The notes: generated from the letters alone by a model not told the origin. Positions 10,666 through 21,680 are shown, counted from the first letter of the stretch. The stretch is 64,000 bases of DNA from Rhodeus uyekii (GCA_037043235.1 JAWRVZ010000451.1:186001-250000); one strand, 5' to 3'. Program-made: numbers and translations.

Positions 10666-12235
10666 CAGGGTTCGTAGCGGTCATGGAAACCTGGAAAAGT
10701 CAGGGATTTTTTTAATTTCTTGAATTGTAATTTGTCAATGAAATGTCAAATGTTGAAATGTCATTAAATTTGTCTTATTATCTCTTTATTTTTTCACTTC
10801 GTCCTTTTTAATTTTTTTCTTTACTTAAATTCAGCCTCCGAAATCTTTTCATTTCTCAACTGTCGGCACTTCCCGCGTTTGTTGTCCCAGCCTATTGGTC
10901 CTCAGGCAAGTGCCAGTGGTAATCAGACTTCAATTCAGCAATACTCAACAAATGCAGACATTACCAAGGCAGAGACAATGTGGGTCCTGAAGTCTGTGAT
11001 GAGTCACTTTCATTCAAGTCATGTGAGAACATTAAATCTGTGTTCCAGTTTATGTTTCCTGACTCAGACATTACAAAAAAGATGGCAATGAGTGAAAGGA
11101 AATGTATATATACAGCATATCGTGGAATATATCCTCGTTTTAAAGCACAGTTTAGGCAACAAATTGGGGACGAAAAATATGCTCTTTGATAAGTCACCCA
11201 ACAACATGACTCAACGGAAACAGTTGGATGTTTATGTGAGAATGTGGCAGCATAATACAGTTGTTTCCAGATTTTATGGGTCATCGTTCATGGGGCATAC
11301 TAAAGCAACTGAGGTCTGCAGGTCTTCAAGGAGGATTTTGACTTGAAGTTACAGAATATCTATCAGTTGTCAATGGATGGACCACATGTCAACTGGAAGC
11401 TGTATGATTTGCTCCAGGCAGACATTAAATCTGAAACAAATAGGGATACTTCATTACTGAACTTGGGTTCCTGTGGATTGCATATAATGCATAATGCATT
11501 CGGAAGTGGACTTCAAGCCACAAAACGGGGGATTGAAAAGTTACTCAAGAGCATGCATATGCTGTTCAAAGATGCGCCAGCTTGGCGTGAAGACTTTCTT
11601 TCTTTGAGACATGGAGAGAGACCAACATCTTCCCACTGAAATACTGCAGTCACAGGTAAGAGCACAGTTTTAGTCCCATTAAATGATGTTTTTCTCTTGC
11701 AGATGAGGAATGTGATGTGTTTTTCATACGATGTAATGGTGCTAAAAGAAACACTTCTCAGCCTGTGAGTGGGTCTTGTAAACCTTTTATTTTCAGATTA
11801 TACAACGTGGTTTCATGGTTTAAACACAGGAGTTTAAACACTACAGAATGCACACTGGTCATATTAATAAATTGTCCCTGTGATGTATGTGAAACATTAT
11901 GCATCAACTTTGCTTCCATTCATCACTGACTTATGGTTGTTACAATTTCAGGTGGAAAATGGTACATCTATTCAGAAAGTTGAGGTGAAGAATAAGGAGA
12001 TTCACATTGGTTACAATCAAATTGACATTGGTTTTACAACTAACAAAGTGCTTACAGAATTGTGTGTCACCAAGAAAGTCAATGACAGACAGCTTCTTGA
12101 CTTTAGAATGGATTTGTTTAGATTGCTTGGAAGCAGTAGTTCACAAAATCTTGGACAAAGCACAAATTAAGCATTCAATTGTACTGAAACCGCATGTCAT
12201 GACAAAAAACTGTCAGGAGGCTAAGAAAATGTTTA
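10666..12235 (+). mobile_element. Truncated hAT element with transposase-like pseudogene
   Basis: The left end CAGGGTTCGTAGCGGTCATG (10666) matches a familiar fish hAT terminal repeat, and GACTTTAA just before it could be one target duplication. No matching right terminus is found: the fragment runs straight into retroelement protease sequence near 12235, where RT and the integrase core should be. So the right end was lost, probably by a deletion that also took the retroelement's middle. Confidence 0.6.
10879..12230 (+). pseudogene. hAT-like transposase-derived pseudogene
   Basis: Fragments in changing frames show FKSCENIKSVFQFMFPDSD, ERKCIYTAYRGIYPRF, QLDVYVRMW, SMDGPHVNWKLYDLL, NLGSCGLHIMHNAF and a late LDFRMDLFRLL block. 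The order recalls a family of uncharacterised fish proteins that look hAT-derived (an Asp block, then a DG block, then a Cys/His block); I infer this by memory. A splice donor (CACAG/GTAAG at 11655-11656) and acceptor (TTTCAG near 11950) bound an intron of about 295 bases. Frameshifts near 11010, 11190, 11330 and 11625 make it non-functional. Confidence 0.5.
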
Positions 12236-12615
12236 GTTGGGTTTTCTTTCATACCAACTTCATACAAACATTTTGGCTGTGCGGTCTTACCCCCAACTCC
12301 AACAAGGATGATGTTCTCAGGTAGCGTTTTTTTTGTCCAGGACAACATTTTCTGCAACAACTTTTGTTCTGCTGTCTCACTGATGGTACAAGACATGGAG
12401 CCAGTGTCAAGCATTCCTCTCATGTGGAACTGGTCATTTATGATAACAGAAGTATAGAAAAGATCATCAAAAGCTTTAATTTTCTGCATATTTTGAGCGT
12501 AAATCACACAAGGATCGTCAGATGCTTTATGGCATGCATTCTCATACTGCTGTTCCAGATCACTTATGAAGGTTTGATTGTCACCCACACATCCCCTCTC
12601 CAAATGTGGGTTCAA
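12235..12615 (-). pseudogene. Retropepsin-like aspartic protease fragment
   Basis: The minus frame includes MRGMLDTGSMSCTIS with the catalytic DTGS (Asp70 of the open stretch, about 12406-12417), preceded by a hydrophobic FYTSVIIND strand, and then ENIILVGVGG. This is the usual layout of a retroelement aspartic protease monomer. Similarity stops near 12235, where the hAT-like fragment begins. Confidence 0.75.
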
Positions 12616-12679
12616 TGGTTTAAAGGACCAGCTCTTTGTGACAAGTAGCTCATTTCCAGACTGTCAGGTCTACTCCACT

Positions 12680-13460
12680 TTGGGAACTATCTTCTTCTGT
12701 GTCCATGTTCAAAACAAGACAAGCATAAACCATCTCTTCTACAGTGTGCAACTGTAGAATGGTCCATGCCTCAGCACACTTTGCAAAATTTCCTGTTCAC
12801 CTTCCGATGTCTAAATGAATCTACAGGTGCAGATGGGGTTTGCATGTTTTGCTTCAGCACACAATCGAGCAAGCTGATAAGGGACTGAGTGCAACTGTCA
12901 CTTGTGTGAACTGATGGTGTAACTTGCAGCCCACCTTGACTTGCTGACAATTTAGTCTCATTCCCAGATGTTCCATCTTGTAGACTTGAGACTTGGGGAT
13001 TTGCGGCTACAATTTTTGCAAAGGCAGAATGGTTAGACTGGGCCTTCATTTGTGCTCTTTTTCTCTGCTTGAAATTTGTCAAGACGTTCTTGTATTTCAG
13101 CTGCCGTCCACCTGTCAGCAGTCTTAAACTTCACGATAGCAGAAAGAGATTGATCAGGGCAATGTTTAACAAACATCATTGTCACCTCCCTATTTGGATC
13201 TTCAATGCTTCTGCCCTGCTTTCTCAAACACTCGTCAGCGACATCAACAGCTTTGTTGAGCCTAATCCAATACTCCATTGCATTCTCTCCTGCTACAGGT
13301 AAAGTGCCCTAAAAGTCTGCAAGTGGCATAGACGAATATGTCAATTCACTGAAGTGTTGGGGTTTGTTTTAGGCTTTAGGGATGGATTTCTACGTAGTGC
13401 GATCTTGATGACATCTTTAGCTCTCCCCATTAAATTGGACATGATCTCATCCGCTTGTTC
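12680..13460 (-). pseudogene. gag C-terminal part with Cys-rich region, two in-frame stops
   Basis: Minus frames give NPSLKPKTNPN near 13341-13400, then EYWIRLNKAVDVADECLRKQ (about 13220-13275), DRWTAAEIQERL and finally a FCKVC followed by His and Cys residues (about 12680-12800), a likely zinc knuckle. One stop lies just upstream of the EYW block and another falls within the Cys-rich region. The EYW...LNKAVD block recurs diverged at 16043-16120. Confidence 0.6.
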
Positions 13461-13468
13461 ATCTAAAG
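13461..13468. repeat. Left 8-bp target-site duplication (ATCTAAAG)
   Basis: Identical octamer on the other side of the hAT MITE at 14599-14606; eight bases is the hAT hallmark. Confidence 0.9.
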
Positions 13469-14598
13469 CATAGGTGTCAAACTCAAGGCCCGCGGGCCAC
13501 ATCCGGCCCGGCGTGTAATTACGTCCGGCCCGCGAGAGCATTTTATTAATGGCCCGCGAGATGTCCCGCGCTCCAGCTGACTCGCCGAACACTTCCTGTA
13601 TTAAACAGGAAGTGGCTAATGATGCTTCGCGCTCGCGCTAGTACCGCGCGATTGTTATTGTCAATTATCCATAACTGTTCAGGCTCGGTACACAGTGCTT
13701 GTGCGCAAAATTCAGGTGTTGATCATCGGATGAGAAGAGCCCGCCCTCATGGCAGAACGTCTTCTTGCATGATTGACAGGTCAGACAGCATATCAGCGCC
13801 AGCTGATATAGTACAAGCCAGTGTTAGTACAAGCGCCAGAAAGAAAATACAGCGCAAAAAAAAAAAAACATTACGTCCTTAGGGACGTAACAAATATATT
13901 GAAATATTATTACGTGTAAAAAAAATTGTGATATAGTTTGTAAAATCTGCTATAACCCATGGGTTATATGCGGGAAAATATGGTATATGTTTACTGACAT
14001 ACTGCCGGTATACCCGTGTGTCTCATTTGCGGAGCTAATGTGGCAGTAATTAAATAATTTAATAAGACGGCACTATAAGACAAATGACATAAGAGCAAAT
14101 TCAACTGAATGATTTGATTTGTTATTGCTGAAAAGCAAAAATTGTATTTAGATTTCCAGGTTTTGTTATGAAACATGTCCATATTTTGAATTTGTATAAT
14201 TTTGACAGGATATATTTTTATGGAGCAAAATCTTTTATATATAAATCTTTTTAAGTTTTATATAAAATGACATAAGAGTAAAGAAATTTGAATGTTTGTT
14301 CTTTTAACTTTACTTACTTGTTTACTTTATTTCTAACTTGTATAATTTAGACAGGATATATTTTAATTTTTTTTAAGTATTTTTTAAATATTTTTATATT
14401 TTTAAGTTATTTAAGGTATAAGTTGATTTATTCCAGAATAATATTTCTGTCTGTTTTTATTCACATCTAATTTAAAAAAAAAAGGTCAGTTTTAAAAGTT
14501 TAGTTTTAGTGTTTTCAATAAATGTTTATCCTGTTCGGCCCGTCACCTAAAGTTTTTTGGGATTTTGGCCCCCTGTGCAATTGAGTTTGACACCCCTG
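13469..14598. mobile_element. 1.13-kb hAT MITE with 8-bp target duplication
   Basis: It starts CATAGGTGTCAAACTCAA and ends TTGAGTTTGACACCCCTG, an imperfect inverted repeat of about 17 bp of the hAT/Charlie kind. The host sequence ATCTAAAG is duplicated exactly at 13461-13468 and 14599-14606. The interior is AT-rich and has no transposase. It interrupts the gag frame of the Gypsy-like element, so it is the younger insertion. Confidence 0.92.
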
Positions 14599-14606
14599 AT
14601 CTAAAG
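14599..14606. repeat. Right 8-bp target-site duplication (ATCTAAAG)
   Basis: Partner of 13461-13468, immediately after the terminal CCCCTG. Confidence 0.9.
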
Positions 14607-15104
14607 GAACATCTTTCTTCCTCAAATAAATGTCCATGAGTTCTTCCCATTTATTTATAGATAATTTGTCAGATTCATCTCCTCTGAAACAAGGTGGTGC
14701 TTTGGCATCAGGCTTCATCACTAATTTCATGCCATCATTTCAAATTTAGAGAAGGTGACTCCATAACAACCTGGCTTTTGCCAACGCTCTGTGTTTGAAC
14801 ACCAGGACACTCATTTTCACTGCTCTTTTTCAACTGATCAAATATGGACTGTCCTATTTGTTGAGCAAGCTGTGTGATTTAAACTACTCAAATCAGCATT
14901 ACTACAGTCTTGGTTCCCTGAAGCAGCACTTTCACATTCTTCTGATTCGGTAACATGTACTCTACCAGGATTACGAGTAGAACAGAGCTCAGGAGAACCG
15001 ATATTGACTGACCTTCTGAGTGGCGTCTGTTCAAGTTCACCAAAGATACCCCCTGGCAAATCCCAATTCAAACCCATTGTTACAGGAGTAACTCGTCTTC
15101 TCAC
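14607..15104 (-). pseudogene. gag N-terminal fragment of the Gypsy-like element
   Basis: Minus strand: an open stretch MRRRVTPVTMGLNW... (14838-15104) then, in another frame, GDESDKLSINKWEELMDIYL (about 14630-14700) reaching the hAT insertion. Content fits a retroelement gag head by position, but I have no catalytic or binding motif to prove it. Confidence 0.5.
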
Positions 15105-16042
15105 TATTTTGTGACATCTTGAATCTTACAAATCAACAAAATAAACCAGAACAGATAATGACCACAGAAGAAACACATTGAATGTATATACAGCTAAGAG
15201 TAATGTACAATTAAATATTCAAACAGATTAATTTCTTTGTCCTCTCTTCTGTGAATGTGGACTTTCAATTGTGTATTTAATGTTCAACCTTTTTTCTTTG
15301 GCACAGAAACACACGAAATTTGGACTTTCTAAATTTGGAATGCAGCAAACTCTGGTGACCAAGCTGACATTGATCGAAGAGGATCCTGACTCTGCATTGT
15401 GTTGGTGAATCGATTGATGAGACCGGGCAACAGGAAATTGAAGCAAACAAACAGCTGGTCAGCCTTACGCCAAGGGGAAGACCTATGGACGTAAGTGTCC
15501 AGTGCTATTCCTTCATCTGAAAGCTATGACTTGTGAATATACACTGACCTCCCTTGACTGCAGGTCTTCTACTTTCCAAGCCCTTGATTATACTGAGACC
15601 TCAATCTCTCAGGACAAACAACGTGAGAGTGGTCAGGTGTATAACACTAGAAGCACTTTTTCTCAAGATAATGCACAAGGCCAGAAGGATTGGGGCTCGA
15701 ATACACAGTTAATGGTAGGTTGTTGAGGCCTTTTCCTCGAGGTAGGCTTACTTTGGGCCAAGCACGTGGACTTAGCTCTCTGTTGGCAGACTCTTTTAAC
15801 AGGACTTTTTCAAGCAGACTCATGAACTTGGGATAGCTGCAGTCAACATTTCCACCTCAGATCTGTTCACAGGAAGTTTAGTGGGTGCTACACTTCTTAC
15901 CGGAGGTATATTTGGTCTCCTGAAATTCCCGCACAGACCATGCATCTATTGTTTTAGATGTTGTTTAAAAGATTATTGCAAGGGCAGTGTCTGGTGAATA
16001 TGCAGGTTATCTCTGTTTCAGGACAAGCCATTACTTTATCTG
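15105..16042. other. Unassigned, probably retroelement-derived DNA
   Basis: Short ORFs on both strands (for example 15228-15446 minus, 15502-15726 plus) show no recognisable domain. Its place between two gag fragments suggests retroelement 5' or 3' non-coding sequence, but no LTR pair could be found. Confidence 0.35.
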
Positions 16043-16120
16043 TTCTCTCAAGCGTTCAGCAGAGATGTCGACTGCACGGTTCAGCCTGAGCCAGTACTCA
16101 TAGGCATCCTTGTTTGGTCT
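16043..16120 (-). pseudogene. Second gag fragment, diverged
   Basis: Minus reading gives DAYEYWLRLNRAVDISAERL, clearly related to the gag block at 13220-13275 (EYW, RLN, AVD in register). It is a separate, more diverged copy, so at least two Gypsy-like insertions contributed to this region. Its limits are unclear. Confidence 0.6.
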
Positions 16121-16605
16121 TGGGAATGTGGAGAGGAGAGAAAAGTGTTTTAAAGTGTTTACTGAGAATACTAAAGATAACATCGGGGTAACGCACAATG
16201 CTGTAGGGGAATTACAGTTAAGACCCGATGGACCAGATATTTTGAAAGAAGACCAGGAGTCAGAAGTGCAGTCAATAGAAGAAATTTTAGTGAAGTTTAG
16301 TTTGCAGTTTCATCAGCAGAAGCTTCAGGTCTCACAAGGAGTTCGTAGGCCGCCCCACATACAATAACATTGTTACAGCAATTATAGTCTAATAAAGGGT
16401 ACTAACTACGTCAATGATGACGGTTAAATGATTCTGATTGGCTAAGAAAGAAAGAAAGATAAACAAAACTAGTAATTTTCCACACAAGAGCAGACAGTCT
16501 GAAGCATATCTTCGTTGATCACATGGTTGACGGGTTCGTGACGTGGCTTGTTGAGAACAAGTCACTCCATCTCCTTATGATGCCAGTTAATCACCTCACC
16601 AATAG
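16121..16605. other. Unassigned sequence before the second LINE
   Basis: A plus-strand 85-codon ORF (16110-16367) has no domain I recognise. No structured repeat is seen apart from a short AAAG run near 16447. Confidence 0.35.
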
Positions 16606-17439
16606 TTTGATACTGTAGATCACGAGATTCTTGTCTCTCGCCTGGAATCCTGCATTGGGCTACAGGGGGAGGTCTTAAGTTGGTTTAAATCTTTTTTAAC
16701 CAATCAAAGCTTCTCAGTTAAATTTGGTAACTTCACTTCCGATTCAAGCAATCTAAGCTGTGGTGTTCCTCAGGGCTCCAACCTAGCTCCTACCCTTTTC
16801 TCTCTTTACTTGCTTCCTTTGGGCTCTATCTTTAGTAAACATAACGTTTCCTTCCACTGCTACGCAGATGACATGCAAATCTATCTGCCTATAACCAGAA
16901 AAGAAAAATCTGCTCTCCATACTCTATTAGCATGCCTAGACGATGTTAAATCATGGCTTTCCAATAACTTTCTTTCCCTAAACTCAGATAAAACGGAAGT
17001 CATTGTCTTCAACCCTTCTGACTCCAGAACACAAAATCCTATTGATCTTGAGTCATTAAGTTCATTTATCTCTCCCAAAGTGAGGAATCTGGTAGTGGTT
17101 TTTGACAACTGTTTAAAATTCGACAAGCAAATTAGCACTGTTGTTGGTTCTAGTTTCTTCCATCTTCGCTCTCTCTCTAAAATTAAATCCTTCCTTTCCG
17201 AGGGCTCTTTAGAGACAGCTATCCATGCCTTCATTACATCGCGACTGGACTACTGCAATTCCCTTTATTACGGGATCTCTAAGGCGCAAATTTCTAGGTT
17301 ACAAATAGTTCAAAATGCGGCAGCTAGATTTCTTAAGAAGCGTAATAAATTCGATCCCATTACGCCCCTCCTGAGATCTCTTCACTGGTTGCCTACCCAG
17401 TTTAGAATTGAGTATAAAATACAGAAAATAATAAAATAG
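16606..17439 (+). pseudogene. Reverse transcriptase fragment of the second LINE
   Basis: Open from just after a TAG at 16603. RT motif A appears as FDTVDHEIL at 16606, then CGVPQGSNLAP, the catalytic YADD (in HCYADDMQIYL, about 16855-16890), NSDKTEVIVF, HAFITSRLDYCN, LQIVQNAAARFL and LRSLHWLP. The frame is intact over 277 codons, but the N-terminal endonuclease and fingers, and the C-terminal part, are absent. It cannot encode an active element. Confidence 0.88.
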
Positions 17440-17768
17440 CTACGGGAACACATGAGGGACAAAACAGGCGGATCGGGACCAGACTGTGACAATATGCAGT
17501 TGTTTATGCATGTATATATGTATATACATATGTGTTTATGTGGATGTGTGTACGGTTGACTATGTCTCTTTGCCTCTGCCTCTCAGTTTTTGTTTTTGGC
17601 TGTTTCTATTTTGTTTTGTTTTCTAATTGTTTTTTATTTCTTATTTTCTTGTTTTCTTTTGTGCTTTGTGTACGGTTTTCTTTCAACCTGTTGTACAGCA
17701 CTTTGGTTGGCCTTTGGCCATTTTTAAATGTGCTTTATAAATAAACTGAACTTGAACTTGAACTTGAA
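16606..17768 (+). mobile_element. Second L2-like LINE, truncated at 5' end and in ORF2
   Basis: It consists of a reverse transcriptase piece, then a 3' UTR with the familiar GCACTTTGG...AAATGTGCTTTATAAATAAA end and a (CTTGAA)3 tail (about 17746-17768). The 5' end is cut inside the RT, and the coding part stops after YKIQKIIK, skipping the usual C-terminal stretch. Its tail motif and orientation differ from the LINE at 3578-8345, so it is a distinct family or subfamily. Confidence 0.85.
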
Positions 17769-17781
17769 TACAGACCATATT

Positions 17782-17806
17782 AACACACACACACACACAC
17801 ACACAG
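17782..17806. repeat. (AC)n microsatellite
   Basis: Uninterrupted AC dinucleotides from about 17783 to 17805. Confidence 0.95.
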
Positions 17807-18944
17807 ACACACAGCTTCTCCAAGGCTGAACTCGGCTCAGGCTCCAACTATCAACCCAAAACATTCTGATAACATGTTCTATCTGGTGAGAAGTGCAGAC
17901 AATATTCATCCTTATACTCAGAAAAGAGAAATACAGAAAAGCAAAGAAAGGTTTTAACTAATAATGATTGGTTACATAGGTGAAAGACAAATAAGAAAAA
18001 GAAAAGAATATATATACAAGCGGCAATGGATTTCCGAATTGTCCTCACAATGTTAATAACACTGTCCATTATACTGAACTAGACCACATTTTCTTTTTCT
18101 TTTCTTTACAATTACCAGTATCTTAGTAAGATTGATGATAAGATGAACTCTTGGCCGCTTCAGGAGCCATCTTGAAGAAACAACAGGTCACGTGACTGTA
18201 CTTGTTTGTGTGGATGGAATCAGGCTGAGAGCAGGTGGATTGTCTCTCAAAGTGCTGTTTACTGGGCCTGTGACAAACACAACCAGAAACTTTCATGGAG
18301 GTTGCATGAGAATCAGCAGCAAGAGATACGAAAGACTGCTCTTATACATTTTTACAAGGTGACCTTGAACAAATCGTGGATATTGCTCTAAATAAAGCAA
18401 AAAATAAAATAAAATACCATCTCTGTTTTCATTTCTCATCAATTCATATTAATACAGAGAAATGATGAATTTAGGTAACCATCATTTTACATATTTTTTA
18501 TAAATTAAATACAGAAAGAGAAGGACACAGGCCTAAGATGGTGCAGTCATGTAGTTCAGCACATGTGATCATACTCCACGTTAATGTTCACACTCAACTC
18601 AACGCTTTTCTTGTGACACAGAACATGACGAAACCGAATAAAACTGTGACAAACACAACCAAAAGCTGGTAACAGCACATTTCATGGAGGTTGCATGAGA
18701 AATCTTAAATGAAATAAACAGAGGTTAGGAATTCACAAACAGGTTAAAACAGAGACTCTCCACTTTACATCATCAGCCAATGGCATTTTCCCGATTTATG
18801 CATGACTTTAACTCATTATTTAACCTTTGTTACATATTTAGAAAAATCTGGAAATAAATAAATGTAGACAAATACATCTATACAAAAATTAGGAAATACA
18901 AGTAAAAATACTTTGTAGTTATGCATTTATATTTAATCCCATTT
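17807..18944. other. No gene recognised; short duplicated stretch
   Basis: TTTCATGGAGGTTGCATGAG occurs at about 18291 and again near 18680, each shortly after a GTGACAAACACAACC block, so a short stretch is duplicated about 380 bp apart. Otherwise no exon, RNA gene or element ends could be supported. Confidence 0.45.
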
Positions 18945-19020
18945 CTTTGTATATGTATGCGCTTTGAGCTCTGGAAAAGTGCTATATAAATGTAACTAAT
19001 TATTACTAATTATTATATTT
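18945..19020 (+). repeat. SINE/LINE-like 3' tail
   Basis: GCGCTTTGAGCTCTGGAAAA followed by GTGCTATATAAATGTAA and an ATTATTA-rich end is the common 3' end of several fish retroposons. The body upstream is not recognisable. Confidence 0.5.
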
Positions 19021-19190
19021 ATGCATTTATGTAGTTTCTTATTTATGCTTGCATTTATTCATGCATTTATTTTCCCCCTCATTTCTTCATATATTTATGT
19101 ATTTCTGTTTTCCACATTTCTTTTAGAATGCATTTATTCATGCATTTCCTTTTTTCTCACATTTCTTATTTGCATGCATGTATGTATGAA
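19021..19190. repeat. Low-complexity (GCATTTAT)-like tract
   Basis: Irregular repeats of ATGCATTTAT / GCATTTATTCAT with drift. A 66-codon ORF here is simply a translation of the repeat. Confidence 0.6.
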
Positions 19191-19199
19191 GTACAGGTT

Positions 19200-19402
19200 T
19201 AGTCCCGTGCTCTCTGTGTAATGAGGTCAGTGAAGAGCCTCCAGTCCAGCGGGCGCCGGTAACTGTTTCTCTCCTCCATCATCCCTCAGAGGAAGAAGAA
19301 TCGCCTCCAGCTCGATCTGTGGAGTCGCGTCGCGTTCCTGGCCTCACACACACTGTGATTAACAGACAGATGTCGCATTGGGCCGGGTAATGACTCGAGC
19401 TG
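19200..19402 (+). promoter_or_regulatory. Probable 5' UTR and promoter-proximal region of FiNZ exon 1
   Basis: A local GC- and CpG-rich stretch (GGGCGCCGG, GTCGCGTCGCG) stands out from AT-rich flanks directly before the ATG. It resembles the 5' end of other zinc-finger genes of this type in my memory. No TATA box is evident. Confidence 0.45.
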
Positions 19403-19466
19403 ATGATGGTGTTTGTGAAAGAGGAGATCGAGGAGGACAGGGGGATAAAACACGAGGAACACACAG
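19403..19466 (+). CDS. Orphan first coding exon of a FiNZ zinc-finger gene
   Basis: ATG ATG GTG at 19403 encodes MMVFVKEEIEEDRGIKHEEH and ends ACAG/GTTGG with a donor at 19467, leaving phase 1. This short acidic VKEE/IKEE start and the phase-1 donor are the hallmark of FiNZ genes, and the phase matches the acceptor at 8732. But it lies downstream of that finger exon on the same strand, so it must belong to another gene copy. No finger exon follows before the window end; the assembly gap and the 42-kb repeat array lie next to it. Either the array sits in a very long first intron, or the exon was orphaned. Confidence 0.7.
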
Positions 19467-20458
19467 GTTGGTTTCGGTTCAGCTTTATAGCATTTAATGC
19501 ACATTAAACTATCAAATCTTAAGGCACGGGGTGTGCGCTGATCCTTTCAGCGGAAACGGAACAGTCAGTCAAGTTAATAATAATAACAAAAGCGATTTAA
19601 CTGTTTTAAAGAAGTAAAGGATGTGTTAGGGCTTTAGGCGCCGCAATCTTCCGGGACCTCGGTGTGTGACGTCACGGGGTTCGCCGAGGTGAATAGGTTT
19701 AATAAAGGACTTACAGGGAAAGACTCAATTTATTACATATTCATGTGTTTATTAGATTTTAGTTACAATATTTTTTGAACACATGAGATACTAATATGTT
19801 AGTAAATCTGATATTTTTAGTACATACAAATCTAGTTTTTAGTACAGCTCTTTTATTACTGTTTTTTGATCATGTTTGAAACGTTGTTTCATAATGCGAG
19901 GCGCAACATGATGCAAACAAACAGCGCTTCAAACAGTTCATATGGCATATTATTATTATCATGTCAGAGCTTCCTGTCATATTTGTATTACACTGGCTCT
20001 TTCACCAGTTGTGGTGTGTAATATGTTTTATGTTCTCCTGCGAACATGATTATCTTTCCTGCTGTAAACAGATGCTCCAGTGTTTCCTCTTTGGACATCT
20101 TTAAAGGAAATAATATATGTTCAAAAGTAAAGAGACGCTTATATTACTGGCTAACAGTGGACATGCTAAGGTTTTGCAAGGTGGCTGCGCTATTAATGAA
20201 AATAGTTTCATTAATAGTGTTTTTTAAACATTTCTTTATTAAAGTGGAAATCAGTTTACTAAATAATGTAATTTTGACTGACTGGTTCATTTCCACTTGA
20301 ATGCAAACATAGCATCTCAACTGTCATCAAAATGTCTGAAACAAATCTTTCTAATACAGATGTTCAAAGAGTAATGATCAATTTTGACATTTCTGTGTTT
20401 TTGGTAATGGATTTTTTTTTTTGATGTTGAAGCAAATGGTAATCCATGATCTACCATA
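19467..20458 (+). other. Presumed intron 1 sequence, nothing else recognised
   Basis: After the donor the DNA is AT-rich. A CpG-containing patch near 19640-19690 includes TGACGTCA (about 19667). ORFs of up to 84 codons show no domains. Confidence 0.4.
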
Positions 20459-20460
20459 TA

Positions 20461-21611
20461 CAGTAATACCTCGAGATAAGAGCATAATCCGTTCCATTGC
20501 GGAGCTCGTAACTCGAATTGCTCGTATCTAGAATCATGTTTTCCCATAAGAAATAATAGAAAACAAATTCGATCAGATCCGTAACAATGTAAAAAAAATG
20601 TTTTTTATTGGTATAGACACACACAATTATAGTGTATGTATACAGTGTGATACATGTGTGATATCAAATAAAATGTGGTTTTAATTATAAGTTTTTACAG
20701 ACAGCAGCGGCAGGTGCGGAGGAGGGAGGGAGGGGGCTGGTACTGAGACACTTGATTCAGTTACAGGAACACTACATAACTGAAATTAACATAACTTAGC
20801 TTTTACTTTTTACTTTCCTATTTTATATTATTGTTTTGATTTTTTTGTATTCTTTATTTTTGATCACTTTTCATACTTTTTTCGTTTAGTAAAAACTGTA
20901 ATTTTCTTGAATAGCAGGAACTAAGCATAACTGAACTTAGCTTTCATATTTTTTTTAAACTTTCTATATTATATCATTGTTTTGATTTTTTTTCCATTTG
21001 TATTCGTTACTTTTGATCACTTTTCTTACCTTTTTTCGCCTGATTAGCCTCACTTTCACTTTCACTTTGTGCAGACCTTTTAACGAAATATCTATCGAGG
21101 GAGATCTGCTTCTCCTTTATCCACAACAACAGAAGCCTCTCCATCTCATCATTTATATTCGAACACAACTTCGATATAATCCTCACGCCCTTGGAAGGAT
21201 TTACATTCTTCATAACATCCTTCTGCTTTAGGACGGTACATATCGTGGATGTGCTGCGATCATAAGTGCGTGCGAGATCACTCACGCGCACCACACTCAT
21301 GTATCTACAATTTCATACTTCATTTCCATGGTCATCATGCGTTTCTTCTTCTCACTACCATCCTTATTACTCACTTTCTTAGAATTCCACGCTATTATGA
21401 AGAATAATGCACAAAATAGAGAGAAAATCATCTATTCGCGGGTGACGCGTACAAAAGTCAGCGAATGCATGAAGTGAAAGTGCGTCCGCGTCAGTCCGAG
21501 TGCTCGTATCTCAAATATTTAGTCGTATCTAGAAGCAAAAATCTGCCCGAAGGCTTGCTCGTATCTTGAAATACTCGTATGTAGAGACACTCGTATCTCG
21601 AGGTGTTACTG
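20461..21611 (-). mobile_element. Tigger/pogo DNA transposon, internally deleted
   Basis: The ends CAGTAATACCTCGAGAT (20461) and ATCTCGAGGTGTTACTG (21611) are inverted and flanked by TA on both sides (20459-20460 and 21612-21613), as in the pogo group. Further inside, GCTCGTAACTCGAATTGCTC and the opposite end share CTCGTATCT blocks. The interior holds a transposase N-terminus on the minus strand and an AT-rich internal duplication of about 155 bp (near 20770 and 20925). The DDE domain is missing. Confidence 0.85.
21007..21345 (-). pseudogene. Tigger transposase N-terminal (CENP-B-like HTH) remnant
   Basis: The minus frame reads MTMEMKYEIVDT, a stop, then VSDLARTYDRSTSTICTVLK, and later DEMERLLLLWIKEKQ. 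This is the paired helix-turn-helix DNA-binding region at the start of Tigger/CENP-B proteins. One stop is present and the catalytic part is deleted. Confidence 0.7.
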
Positions 21612-21613
21612 TA

Positions 21614-21680
21614 CGTCTATAGCCATTTAACCTGCTATAGTTCAACTCAGAAATGTGCAAAAGATCCAGTGTTCATTCAT
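21614..21680. other. Short unique sequence before the gap
   Basis: It does not match either the Tigger or the repeat array; the array's left edge must therefore be inside the gap. Confidence 0.5.

Larger units (their letters stand above)
9905..15104 (-). mobile_element. Decayed Ty3/Gypsy-like retroelement (gag-pol remnant)
   Basis: On the minus strand one can follow gag (about 13033-15104), a Cys-rich knuckle region (about 12680-12800), an aspartic protease (about 12235-12615) and an integrase C-terminus plus trailing pol sequence (about 9905-10655). Reverse transcriptase, RNase H and the integrase core are missing: that interval holds a foreign hAT-like fragment. gag is also split by a hAT MITE. 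Several stops and frameshifts are present. I could not find LTRs at either side. The assignment rests on the order and the motifs; no protein is intact. Confidence 0.7.

Noticed and set aside
13341..13592. 83-codon minus-strand ORF
   Set aside because: It crosses the left end of the hAT MITE, so it is a chimera of gag and MITE sequence.
9905..16120. Intact endogenous retrovirus
   Set aside because: No LTR pair or envelope frame, no reverse transcriptase, and multiple stops; only a Gypsy-like remnant can be supported.
8732..19466. Joining the exon at 19403 to the finger exon at 8732 as one gene
   Set aside because: Both are on the plus strand, but the first exon lies downstream of the finger exon, so they cannot be spliced in order.
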